DNA of 64,000 nucleotides from Bugula neritina (Eukaryota; Bryozoa; Gymnolaemata; Cheilostomatida; Bugulidae), in the NCBI GenBank assembly GCA_964035545.1, contig OZ037773.1:9016751-9080750 (forward strand). Direction: 5' to 3'. Numbering within the stretch: the first letter of the stretch is position 1; the number at the start of each line of letters is the position of its first letter. The notes below the pieces were generated by a model that did not search any database, was not told the origin of the DNA, and saw nothing but the letters and a program-made list of their open reading frames with translations. Shown here one piece after another: positions 1-12,577 of this stretch. A program made the position numbers and the translations under genes.

Positions 1-258
1 TAAATAGTAATATAACTATTAGACAGTATGGGTTTAGCTGCAGTAGAGGATAACTCTAAAGAGGTTGAAGCTTGCAAACAGAATGATAGTCTAATTTACT
101 TATATATAGTCACAGTGCCTAAAGGAACTGAAGCTATGAGATAAACCTTGCTATATGTATATCATTATAGTGATTCAAGTTATTTTTACTTTGACTGTCT
201 CAGTACAAACTAACGCAGTATGTACATTTATAGTATTTATTACAATTTATGGACTTAC

Positions 259-1627
259 GTTCCTCTTCAAACACTCTTAGTGCTGCCTGAAACCAAAACA
301 AAGAATGTTAATCCGCATTACAGCTGAGAAGTCTAACAGTCTAAGTTTTATTGCGCAATTACTAGTTTGTAGGAAACTATAAATTTCATGGAATTTAAGT
401 TCTAAATTAGTTGCAAGTGGTTTGCTGTAAAATATAAAAAATTATTTTTTTTGATGGAATTAAAAGAATAGAATCAAGCTTTTATATTGAAATTTGTAAG
501 AAAATTCAGCTTTCTGTGCTTGCAATTTTTAATTCACTTTTGCTTACTAGCAATGCTTTACTATTTCAGCTAAAAAGTGCATTTAGACACACAATAGAGG
601 CTGTACAAGTACCGTATTTAGATCTCTTATCTCTTGAAACCTGGCTGTAGCTCCTTCAGTATCGCCTTCTTCCAGATACTCCATACCTTCGTTGCTCAAG
701 TTTATTGATTCCTGGAAAATCGCATCAACTCTTTCCTTCCAAGCTAGCAGCATACTGTGATAAAAACACAAAAAGAAAATATTTTTCAGGTTGCTTCTTT
801 TCCTTCACAACAATTCATATATTATAGAACTTCTTTAGCCACCACAACTATAGTTTTAAATATTAAGATCTATGAGACAGCATATTAAAAAAAGCATACA
901 AATAAAAATAAATTATGATGTAAAAATTTGAGTAGTTCTAAGATGTTTTACACTTCTAACTTGAGTACTTGAGAATAATAAAAGTTATGAACAGATAATA
1001 TAACTCGTAAAGATGATTATATATAATGCCACATACATCAGCAGTTTTCTTATTATTTTGGCATTGTCTGGATTTCTTCTAATTTCTCTGAAATAGAATA
1101 AAATACAACACAAGTTCTGATTGGTTATTACTGACTCAACAGCTTTTGCGGTATAACTGGTCGTACAAGTTGAGCTTATAAGTATAAGTTCACTTGATAA
1201 ATAAAAAATGAACGATTATACCCACAACAACAATCTAGCCAATCATGAAATAGAACTTCATTTACACAGGTTAAACAAATATCATAATTTTACGGAGTTC
1301 AAGAATATCTTTTCTACCATGCTGAAACTTAACATATGACTTGTTTTAAAATTCAGATGAAGTATATAAGACATGTATATGTCAGCTCTTGTTATCTTAG
1401 TTTCCCACTAACAATTATATGGTAATGATTAGGTAAACTTGTATATGTGAATGCTGTACCAAAGGCTATTTTGACTTTTTATGCAAAAAAACTGGGCTAC
1501 AAATATTTAAGATGAAAGAAACAAAATAGTTTTGACAAAATCTACCAACTTACTCTTCATAAGCCTGTTTAATAGAGACGTAGTTGTCCAAGGTTATATG
1601 TAGACTGGATAGTCTTTCGTAGGTTTC
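259..1627 (-). CDS. Partial unrecognised multi-exon gene, helical protein (both ends unresolved)
   Basis: Four exons on the minus strand join with consistent phase: 1554-1627 (acceptor TTTTACAG, donor GA|GTAAGT), 1037-1087 (donor AT|GTATGT), 613-754 and 259-286 (donor C|GTAAGT). The joined product is acidic and helical, running from ETYERLSSLHITLDNYVSI through EEIRRNPDNAKIIRKLL and LLAWKERVDAIFQESINL to AALRVFEEE. The donor of the third exon is the least certain; ACG|GTACTT was chosen because it keeps phase. No domain is recognised; short helical segments of this kind occur in coiled-coil and trafficking adaptor proteins, but no function is assigned. The start codon would lie above 1627 and the stop below 259. 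No convincing continuation was found in 1-258 or in 1628-2300. Confidence is for a real gene, not for its identity. Confidence 0.55.
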
Positions 1628-2306
1628 CTGTAAAATCAGACAAAAATACAAAACAGCTTTTATGAACTATACTTTCTTTGAATTTTACTAGTTTTACTTT
1701 TTGACTTTTTCTAATTATAGGAAGATTGAATCTTTTAGAATTTAAAATAATGTATAAACATTTAGATATAAATTTTCTTCTGGTATATTAGCAGTGAAAA
1801 GTATAAAATACTGTATTATATTAAAGTATTATTATGCATTTCTGTGGCTATAATATATTATGTGAAGAATATATATGAAAAGTAGTATAATTAATGTATA
1901 TATAATAAGGGTTGTCACTAAATTTTATATAATTTCTTATTCAAACTATACATTATAAAATGTAACATTATTCAGCCAATCTATATAGCTATATATAGTG
2001 CTGAGATGTCAAAATTGACCAATTTGATAGATTATGAAACTTTTTTTATGAATTTAGTCATTTTTCAATTAAAGGGGACGATTGGTGCCAAACATAAATA
2101 AAGACAAGTGAGCAAATTTCCAAATGTACACTGAAACCGCTCGATCATACTTGAAATTTGTCGAGGTGATCGACACATATAATTACTTGAAGAAGCTTTA
2201 TGTCGTCATGGCAACTGCAGTTCAAGTATATCTGCAGCACAAGTTTCCCTTCTATAATATTGCTTTCAAGTAACAAGTTTTAACGCAACTGGCTTTAATC
2301 CCAACG

Positions 2307-3101
2307 TTAATTTATCCAACAAAGATGCACCATCAGTAATTTGTCAGCAATTAATTTATTTGTGTTTGGTGGTAACAAAAATTTGATCTCAGATACCTGG
2401 GATGTGAGTGGGTAGATTGACGGTTGTATCTTTTTAACACAGAAGTCAATAGATTTCACGTAGCGGTTTTTAAAATCCTCTTTTTCTTGCTCAGTATTGA
2501 AGGTGTGTAACTCATCATGTACAACCTTGTTACGAGTTTCTCTCACAAATGTCAAATCTTCTTTTATTTCAAGAGTTCGAGTGTTATGAACCGAGTGGTG
2601 CTGTAATTCAGCAAAACTATACCTTGGCCGAGGACAATTTCGGCTTATTTTGCTTTGAATGACAAGCCTTAGCAACCCAAAAATTAGTTCATCCCAAGCT
2701 ATAACCTTTCTTCTCCACTCAGGTCCAACGGTTTCCAGCAATGAAGTGATTCCAGTGCCACTGAGCACGTGCGAAACTGTAAATCTAGATGTGATCCCTG
2801 CTTTAAAGACTTCCCACTCGACTGTTTTTCTTTGTTCTACTATTTCTTTAACAGAATTTGCTATCCATTGAATTCCTTCCAATAACTTATGATCATCCTT
2901 ATCAAATTTTAACCTGTGTCGAACCATGCCTCCAAGTTCTTGGACGTTTCGGCGTGATTCTCGAACAAGTGTCGCAGCAATAGTCTGACTCAGAACTTCC
3001 TCTACGTTGCAGGCAGCAAGAACACAAAGTGGAATGTTTTGCCATTTCCTGCCACCTGGCCACTCAGCATCGCCATAACTAACAGTAGCAGCGGCAGCCA
3101 T
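2307..3101 (-). CDS. Single-exon hypothetical protein with HEPN-like R-x4-H motif
   Basis: An uninterrupted 264-residue frame starts at the ATG at 3101 (product begins MAAAATVSYGDAEW) and ends at TAA at 2307. The frame stays open above 3101, but that stretch is AT-rich and rich in Ile, Leu and Tyr like non-coding sequence, so the MAAA start is preferred. The protein looks mostly helical. Near residues 206-217 it has ETRNKVVHDE, whose RNKVVH fits the R-x4-6-H signature of HEPN domains, found in RNases and RNA-binding proteins of conflict and stress systems. Just before it are two more helices (WDELIFGLLRLVI and IKEDLTFVR). HEPN membership is inferred from this motif and helical context only; no transmembrane segment or second domain is seen. 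It could also be an intronless member of an unrelated helical family. Confidence 0.6.
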   Translation of the reverse strand: MAAAATVSYGDAEWPGGRKWQNIPLCVLAACNVEEVLSQTIAATLVRESRRNVQELGGMVRHRLKFDKDDHKLLEGIQWIANSVKEIVEQRKTVEWEVFKAGITSRFTVSHVLSGTGITSLLETVGPEWRRKVIAWDELIFGLLRLVIQSKISRNCPRPRYSFAELQHHSVHNTRTLEIKEDLTFVRETRNKVVHDELHTFNTEQEKEDFKNRYVKSIDFCVKKIQPSIYPLTSQVSEIKFLLPPNTNKLIADKLLMVHLCWIN

Positions 3102-4176
3102 GTTTGGAGCTAAACAAAATATAGCATGTATACATGCATTGTTTAATACTCCATATTTTAACCAAATATCTAAATATATTATTAAAGTATAACTACATAT
3201 TAAAATGTTATACTGACATATTATGGAGCAGTTTGGGATAAGTAGACAAAGCTGGACATTATCCAAAATGATTGCTACTGATATTCAGTTTGATTCATCT
3301 ATTCACTCATTGCTGCTATATATAGTTGCCTAAACATTGTATATATGTTAGGAGTAGCGCTTGACATATAGTTTTAATACTCAAGGATATGAACTGACAA
3401 CTTGATTGATTTGACTGTCTGGAAAAATTAAATCTAGTACTAATATAGCTACTATGTCCCTATTCTTTGTATTATGCATGGGGACAGTGTCAATTGAATG
3501 AAACCACAACCAAATCTATCCTTACTAGCATCCCCTAGGAATTCATTCAACTCAGTGTATGATAGGTTACAGCTACTGCTATAGAAAGACATCAGTTTAT
3601 TTCAATTATAAACATGAGGTCTTTCCAATAGGTCTAAACTTATTGGAGCAGTAAAACTTGAAATTTATTAGTAACTACAACACTCTGCCCACCACATACG
3701 CTTTGCCTTTCTACTTACAAACTTTTTTATTTCCTTATTTCTCCAAGTATATGCTTTACCACTTGACTATCCTGTTCATCAGCTTGACCTTTTCTCTCTT
3801 AAATCTAAATTATTTATATTTTCGTGTGCCGGTACAAGTAGGGTTGCAAGTAGTAGATACTAACCGTGTAGGAAACGAAACTGCTCTTATCAACACCCTA
3901 TTTAATCACAATACACGTCACAAATGTAAACAATACACTATAATACTACAGTCGACTGCATGTACGCTGTTTACCAGTGATAACAGAATGGGTTGTCAAA
4001 GGGTTGATAACTCATAATTCTATAAGCAGCTCTGAATATGATGATGTTGGGTTGTTATACTTTTGGTGATGCCCACTTAAGTCACTACTCATGCAGCAAC
4101 TTATTCTGATGGATATGTGGATGACTGCTGCATTGTGATAAACCACTACTAACAATATTAATTTAAGAACCACCTA

Positions 4177-4478
<302 letters not shown>

Positions 4479-4743
4479 ATTGTATCCTGTACATAGCCTA
4501 TAAAGTTATAGCTATGTAGGTATATAGAGGAGCATGAAACAGAGATAGCTTTTTATATGACACCTTGAAAATACTTTGAATGATTTTTTATTATAAATAA
4601 TCCATCAGAGCTTCAATATTTTTTTCAAATTTTGTTCATATATGCCTACTTATTATAGACAGTATTTACACTGAGTTTCACAACGTGTTTTCAATCAATC
4701 AATCAATCAATTATTCGATCAATCAATTGTACACTTAAAATAA

Positions 4744-5828
4744 TTGTATAGCTTGTATAGTAACGCAGTTCTATAGTGATATTCTACCCTTGTATAGCTT
4801 GTATAGTAATACAGTTTTATAGTGATATTCTACCCTTGTATAGCTTGTATAGTAATACAGTTTTATAGTGATATTGTACTCTTGTATAGCTTGTATAGTA
4901 ATACAGTTTTATAGTGATATTGTACCCTTGTATAGCTTGTATAGTAATACAGTTTTATAGTGATATTGTACCCTTGTATAGCCTGTATAGTAATACAGTT
5001 CTATATAGTGATATTGTACCCTTGTATAGCCCGTATAGTAATACAGTTCTATAGTGATATTGTACCCTTGTATAGCCCGTATAGTAATACAGTTTTATAG
5101 TGATATTGTACCCTTTTATAGCTTGTATAGTAATACAGTTCTATAGTGATATTGTACCCTTGTATAGCCTGTATAGTAATACAGTTCTATATAGTGATAT
5201 TGTACCCTTGTATAGCTTGTATAGTAATACAGTTCAATAGTGATATTGTACCCTTGTATAGCTTGTATAGTAATACAGTTTTATAGTGATATTGTACCCT
5301 TGTATAGCTTGTAAAGTAATACAGTTCTATAGTGATATTGTACCCTTGTATAGCCTGTATAGTAATACAGTTCTATAGTGATATTGTACTCTTTTATAGC
5401 TTGTATAGTAATACAGTTCTATAGTGATATTGTACCCTTGTATAGCCCGTATAGTAATACAGTTCTATAGTGATATTGTACCCTTGTATAGCCTGTATAG
5501 TAATACAGTTCTATATAGTGATATTGTACCCTTGTATAGCTTGTATAGTAATACAGTTCAATAGTGATATTGTACCCTTGTATAGCTTGTATAGTAATAC
5601 AGTTTTATAGTGATATTGTACCCTTGTATAGCTTGTAAAGTAATACAGTTCTATAGTGATATTGTACCCTTGTATAGCCTGTATAGTAATACAGTTCTAT
5701 AGTGATATTGTACTCTTTTATAGCTTGTATAGTAATACAGTTCTATAGTGATATTGTACCCTTGTATAGCCCGTATAGTAATACAGTTCTATAGTGATAT
5801 TGTACCCTTTTATAGCTTGTATAGTAAT
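4744..5828. repeat. 46-bp minisatellite, about 23 copies
   Basis: A unit of about 46 bp beginning TTGTATAGCTTGTATAG and containing ATACAGTT and AGTGATATTGTACCC repeats head to tail. Variants include GCTTG/GCCTG/GCCCG and a 2-bp longer form with CTATATAG. A block of several variant units recurs (about 5000-5390 against 5440-5810), indicating higher-order duplication. Confidence 0.97.
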
Positions 5829-6281
5829 TTTTACTAATGTATGGGGTCTCCTTATTGAGTTGGTCATATGCAGATGCCCTGTTACCAATGAGACTAAAAC
5901 AACTATGGTGAGAGTTGGCCAGAATCAACTAGAATCAGTGAGATGGTTTTTGTTTTGCAATTACTTTTAGTGTTGCATTTAATTTAATTAATTTGGCAAA
6001 TTAAGATGTTTCTTTTGAAAAAAAATACCATGTCTTTATATTATAAAAAGTAATTATTTCAAAATTGTATTCTTGTTTAGGGTAGAAGTGCAGATTCTGC
6101 ATGACTGACTCATTGTGAGGATAACTCCAAACTCTCTCTTTCACATCTCTAGCCTAGAAAGCTGTGGCTTGCTTCTGTGTCAATTAATAATAGCAAAGAG
6201 TTGTATGGCAAACTGGATAGCTACTGAATAGCTTCAACAAAGAGTAAAACTAGTATTAAATATCCATCAGACTGGAGATAG

Positions 6282-6758
6282 AGAGTTACGGTGTATAATA
6301 TAGATAGATGGAGAGTTAAGGTGTATAATATAGACAGATGGAGAGTTAAGGTGTATAATATAGATAGATGGAGAGTTAAGGTGTGTAATATAGATAGATG
6401 GAGAGTTAAGGTGTATAATATAGATAGATGGAGAGTTAGGGTGTAGAGTATAGATAGATGGAGAGTTAGGGTGTGTAATATAGATAGATGGAGAGTTAGG
6501 GTGTATACTATAGATAGGTAGAGAGTTAGGGTGTGTAATATAGACAGATATAGAGAGTTACGGTGTAGAATATAGATAGATAGAGAGTTAGGGTGTAGAG
6601 TATAGATAGATAGAGAGTTAAGGTGTATAATATAGATAGATGGAGAGTTAAGGTGTATAATATAGATAGATATAGAGAGTTAAGGTGTATAATATAGACA
6701 GATAGAGAGTTAGGGTGTATAATATAGATAGGTAGATAGAGGTAGGGTGTAGAATATA
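6282..6758. repeat. 30-bp minisatellite, about 15 copies
   Basis: The unit is TAGATAGATGGAGAGTTAAG followed by GTGTATAATA, with AAGG/AGGG and ATAATA/AGAGTA variants. The GTTAGGG seen in some units is coincidental and not a telomeric repeat. Confidence 0.95.
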
Positions 6759-7663
6759 GGCCTCCTATATACAGCTGGTGTGTTATACAAAGCATTCCAC
6801 TAAAATATACATTTACCGTCAAGAAAGAACCCTCAAAACCTTATCACAATGTTACACCTGCAGCAATGCATTTTACTTTGTGTCTTGCATAATAAGTTTT
6901 AAATAAGCATAAAACGCTTGATTTTTTAATTGAATAAACTGTTCTTATAACCAAATGTAGTTATTTGACTATATTATCCATTTAAAGATTATGTTTTGTA
7001 TAATAATAAAGCCTTTTAACAGAGTTTCAAATAGTTTCTTTGTTAGCATGAAGAATGAATTTTTTCTGGCTAACGACACGCTGTATAGAGTAAAACATGT
7101 TATGATTTGGTTAGTTAGTGCCATTGGAAGTATGTAAGGGAGAAAGACGTAACATATCTGTCAGAACCTGTAAGTATACCGGCCATAATAGGTAAGTATT
7201 ATTATATCTTATTGTCATATGTACTTACCTAAATGTTAAAATACATATCATACGACTTAAATAGTAATGTAAATCATATGATATGAGATGCCATGTACAT
7301 CATGTGACCAAAGCAGGGTTATGTCAGCTAGATGTAGTACCTACAAAGCGAACTGTTAGTCAATTTCTAGAAATGTTTACAGTGTTGAAATACATTTATA
7401 CAAGTGAATGACAGGCCCAAACCAAGCATTGGTCAAACTAAATAAAAATAACCTTATAAGATGCTATATAACACGCCTCTCTCTTTGTCTGCATATTTGT
7501 CTGTCTGTCTGTCTGTTTATACGTTATCAAGTTTTGTAAGCATGCATATCTGTGCATGAAATAAAAAAAATTGTTAATGCATGTCAAACTTCTTTATTCT
7601 ATTTTAGGTGTCACATTTATGCTATACCTCCACTATTTACACAAGTCAAAGTGAACCAACAGG

Positions 7664-8173
7664 ATGCCGGGTGCATTACCTACAGTTGTCACCAGACAAG
7701 GAAGAAGTATTCCCAAACCGAAGCTAAGCTTTGCAGCCCGAGTTTCCAACAACAGCCAGAAAAAAATCGAGACTCTGACCAGGTAGTCCTCCAGCGAACT
7801 AGAATAAAACTCAAAATAGAGGCTACAATAAATAACTACAAGACAGAATATATGAATAAGAATCATTTTTTGTAAGCTGTAGTGTTTCTAACCTTATAGT
7901 AATGTTATGCTCTACAAACAGACCACAATAGCAATGCAGGTAATAAATATTCGGTGTATAATAATGTATGCAGGATAGATGACGTGATGCTAAAGTCAAT
8001 GTACAGATTCTATGACCTTGAAAGGGTCATCTGTGAAAATGGATTTCAAAAAGACAGCCAAAATTTACATAAGCAGATCCACACATATCAGAAATCTCTG
8101 TTTGACTCAAAGAGTCTTAGAAAGGTGGTACTTATGATATTTTCATTTATATTTACTTTAATATATATATATA

Positions 8174-8240
<67 letters not shown>

Positions 8241-11200
8241 ATAACTTTACATATCATAATAATAACAAATTATTATTGTAATATATAACTTCACTATCTT
8301 AAGCTAAATACTGTTCCAAAATTCATTTTCCTGGTTTATAAATATAAATTTAAAGATGCCTCTTTTGACCTATAATTGCACCATCCAATCATAGCTTTCA
8401 AATTATTATCTTCTTAAGCTTTACTTTTATAATTTTCTAGACAATATTTTATTATAAAACTTGCAGAGAGGCGAAACTCAAACATTCATGACAGAACCTG
8501 GGGCATCCTTAGACCAAATACATACTCCTACACCTTTGAAATCAGCGGGAGAAAAGAAGATACGGCCCACATACGGCAAATATGTGAACTGTGAGCCTGA
8601 GGCCATAAGCTCTGTGCGCAGAAAGACTCAGAACCTACAGTCTAACCCAGTGAACAAGTCTTTGTCAGATCTGCACAGGCTCAGGGTATGTTTCAACACA
8701 GCATCACATGTTTTTACACATAAATAAGATTTAATATATTATTGCTACTAAAATCATAAACAAATTAACTTATTGTTTTGGAATACCGTCATCTTTCCAA
8801 TTATTAAAATAGGTTGTAAGCTTAAAACATTAGATATCTGTCTTATAATAATTTGCTAGCTTAAGCGCAAAGACAAATATGATATACTATTTATTACCTC
8901 CCCTTTATTGCATGGCTCCTAATACAGCTTTTCTCTCTATATTGACATACTGAGGTGGTAGTAGAAGGTGCTATATATGTAACTAGTGAGAGATGGTTTA
9001 TGTTATTCTCTAGGAGAAGCATGCATTGGAGTATAGAGAGTCGTTAGAAGAACTCCAAAAGTTACAGAGAAGAATGGAGCTGACACTCTCACTTCATGTG
9101 AGTTCCTTGGGCTTCGACTCAATTGAGGAGCAAAATTTTGTTTCACTAATAATTGCTTATTTCATATAACTAAAATATTCAGTTAAATTTTGAACAAACA
9201 AAGTTATGGCAATATCATATTGCGGAGGCATTGTTCAACATTATTACATAATCACATGAAATCTAACTTTTAAAAGTTTAATTTATGCTCTTTCGTAAAT
9301 AACTTTTTTAAACTTAAGAATTGACTTGTTTAGGACATAAAGTATAGAACCACAGGCTAATTGGTGAAGCATACATTATATTAAGCGCTTTACATTATGA
9401 TATGAGTATTATGAATAACTGTTGTGGATAGCTTATGATAATCATGTTGTAATAAAATGAGTTGGTGCTCTGAGTTCTAAGTATAAAAGAATTACAGGTA
9501 CCCAAAAGGAGTTACACCCCCTTTACAGAACCTTTGCTATACTCACCAATTATAGTCAGTCTACGGAATAAAATCAAACACTCGGAGAAAGAACTCATAA
9601 AGTTGCAAAAACGTCTTCAACAACAATCTAGAAAATATGAGAAACCACTTACTGCAGGTGGGTGTTTGACTAAGTTTACTAATGCATATGGCTATCACCA
9701 TGGCAACCTAATAACCATATATTATGTATTTGTGTCTTCACTGCTAGCATATACTCTGCATGTCTACATGAAATAAGTTGTGTATTCAAAACGTACGTGA
9801 GTTTAGGGAGGCTTTATTTTGTTTATATAAACTTGGACCCAAAGTATTTTTAGTTGAAATAATTTACGTACGTCAAAAATTGCATAAAATTTTCAAACCC
9901 AATTGTTTTTCTTTTAGTCCGATGTATAAACTTTTCTCTGTATACATCCAAGTCTGCTTCAGCTAGGCACAGATTTGGGCCTCTGATAAAATTCTTGTTG
10001 TATTCCTTAAGAACTAGGGCTGCTAGTTATAACGACCTCTGAATAGGGTATAGTGCTTTCATTAGCTCTGCTATTGTTTCTATTACTTGAGCTGTGAGCT
10101 TCAAACAAATTAAGATTTGCGTCAGCATTACAAAAGCCCAACTTCAGAGCAAGTCTTTTGTTAAATAAACTGGCAAACTATTATATAACAAAATAACATA
10201 TTTTACAATGACTACAATATTTGCTTGAATAATGCAAACATGCTGTGTAAAATGCAAATAGGAATGCATTATGTACGTGCATAGAGGGTTACTATGACTG
10301 TTGAAACACTGTAGAGTGATTCCTTCAAAATTGAAAGATAAACTTCATAGACTTTAATACAAGCTTTTATTTTATGAAATCATATTATTTAGCTTATCAT
10401 TTTTATCATTATCACACACACACACACCCACACACGCACGCATATATTGTAAACTAGAATATCATGCAAGATAGAGATCTTTTATGTAGAGTTAGTATAA
10501 TATATAGATATTTTTGGCAGTTTCTCAATTGCCAGAGTGTAGGCGCAAACTATGAAGTAAAGTTGGGGGGGGTCATCAACGTACCCACCTTTGTATGTAT
10601 ATGTTTAGCTGAAGGTGAGCAAGAAGATGACGAAGAACTGGAAAATGAAAAAACTAAAACAGTTCACATATTTTGTGAGAAGAAACTAGACGAGAGGGAG
10701 AAGACGATTCTCTCACCTCGTCCCAACACAACACACCTGCCGCAGGTAAGACTGGAGTTGTCTGTCCTAATGAGTTGATGTGTTTTCAGTGAGTTCTTAT
10801 TGTGTATTTATTTGTTTAGTCTCTGTCTCCATGGTAACAATTTAGTAAAGCTATGATATTTAACAATACTTATTTTGTTTCATAATAGAATTTATATCAA
10901 GTTTTTTTTATCTTTTTCATGTTGATTAAATTTTACACTTTATTATTTTTTATTGCACTTTGATATGCTTTAGTTTGTGATAGAGCTATTATGAAGCATT
11001 TAATAATATTCATACTAATGATCAAATAGGTACAATAAGTATTTTATAAAGCTATAAATTCATTATTATAGAGCTTAATCTCGTGATACTAAGTACTCTC
11101 CATTGAACCTGCCAATACTATGTTAAAAACCAAGAAATAGTGCTAACATTGCCTGCTTTATTCAGCTTACAGTATTTCCTGTCAGACTTGCATCCTTAAT

Positions 11201-12577
11201 TTTTGACAAAATAATCTACTTAGAGTTGTCTCTCCAACAGCTCGGCTCGCGGCGAAACTCCCGGGCAGTCAAACTGGATTTAGAAAAACTGAAATCTGAT
11301 CCAGCCTGCTCTCACTCCATGTTGAACCTGTTAGCTCAGAGCAGCAAGAATTCTTATATAGAGATCATTGATAACCCATTTGATACAGGTTAGTTTTGTG
11401 ATAGACATCTTTGTGACTTCATGCGTGTCCACAATGTTATAGTTGCATGGTTCTTCATATTGTCAAGGTATTCAAAAATTATCGATATGATATATTTTTA
11501 AAAATGGTTATAACAAACTATTTTATCAATTATATTAAATTATTACATTGATTTTTATAAAAATGCTCAATCTAATTATATAGTTTGGAAGCATAAAGCA
11601 AAGATTTATTTCCACTTGGTATAAGTATACTGTGTAGTCTGAGTTTATCACTGTGTTTACAGGAGTTATTCCCCCACAGACAAGGTCCCGTCTGCTGATA
11701 GAGGCTAAGAGAGACAATAAGATGTATCAGTGGTTGGGATTCAAAACGGCAGCACAGCTTGAGGCAGCACTTAAAGAAAATCCTCAAAGCATAAAGCAAA
11801 TTCCGGCAGCTCTACTCTCGATGGTAGAGGAAGAGGGTGACGGTAGGCTACCAACTTTTAGATATCAACTGAAGTTGAATATCAGATGACTATTGTGTAG
11901 TTGCCACTAAGATGTATTTGTTATACTGCCATTGAACTTAGCAATAGTACGAAATTCAGTAATTTAATGTTTTACAGCATTTTCAAACATTGGCAAGTAT
12001 TAATAAATTTAAAAAGATTAATTTTCATGACATTAGAAAGCAGGTTTAAAAAATGCATTTGAAGATATAAGATTATGTTTACAAAAATAGCTTGCTGTGA
12101 GGTAAGAGTTTCATGACCATGTTACGGGCGTAGTGAGAAACTCCCACATTTTTGAAGGGTGAATATAGTTGAGATATTATATTCTTGTGGCTAAGACGTC
12201 TACCCCCTCCCCCCCCTTAACGGAAAGGTTTTCAGTTAGACTTTATCAAGTCCAGATTCTAGAGTTTAGAACAATAAGCCATGAGCATAAAGCTAAAAGG
12301 ATATTATAACATTAGGTAGTTTTATTTACTTTGACAATAAAAATTGACAACTAAATTAATATGAGCCCGACATGATATTTATATGGAGTTATAGGCCCTT
12401 GGGTGTATTCTACTTGTTTGTGTGTGTTTTTCAGAAGAAACTAATTTAGACAATGAACAGTTCAGTGACTCGGAATCAGGGGGAGACGATGATGAAGACA
12501 TCAGATTTAAAATATTCGACAAAAGAAAGTTCAAAAAAGATAAACGACGAGTGAGCATTAAAACTGCTCAAATTTAA
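7664..12577 (+). CDS. Unrecognised coiled-coil protein, nine exons, 446 residues
   Basis: Exons: 7664-7782, 7974-8124, 8467-8685, 9014-9097, 9498-9657, 10609-10745, 11241-11388, 11663-11842, 12435-12577. They sum to 1341 nt with unbroken phase, from MPGALPTVVTRQGR to a TAA at 12575. The N-terminal third is basic and Ser/Thr-rich. Exons 4-5 encode heptad-like helices (EKHALEYRESLEELQKLQRR; SLRNKIKHSEKELIKLQKRL). Exon 6 opens with an acidic run. Exons 7-8 form a conserved-looking block (GVIPPQTRSRLLIEAKRD; MYQWLGFKTAAQLEAAL). The C-terminus is acidic then basic (SGGDDDEDI; KRKFKKDKRR). No signal peptide or membrane segment. A GTGAGC after CGACGA (12551) could be a donor, which would change only the tail. 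I do not recognise the family; a cytoskeletal, ciliary or nuclear scaffold role is possible but not shown. Intron 2 contains a TA microsatellite. Confidence 0.75.
8159..8240. repeat. (TA)n microsatellite in intron 2 of the coiled-coil gene
   Basis: About 80 bp of TA-rich dinucleotide repeat, 35 bp downstream of the exon 2 donor. Confidence 0.9.

Noticed and set aside
6420-6720. GTTAGGG motifs suggesting telomeric sequence
   Set aside because: They occur once per 30-bp unit, not as TTAGGG tandems; ordinary minisatellite variants.
4744-6758. CRISPR-like appearance of regularly spaced repeats
   Set aside because: Units are contiguous minisatellites with no unique spacers, in an animal genome.
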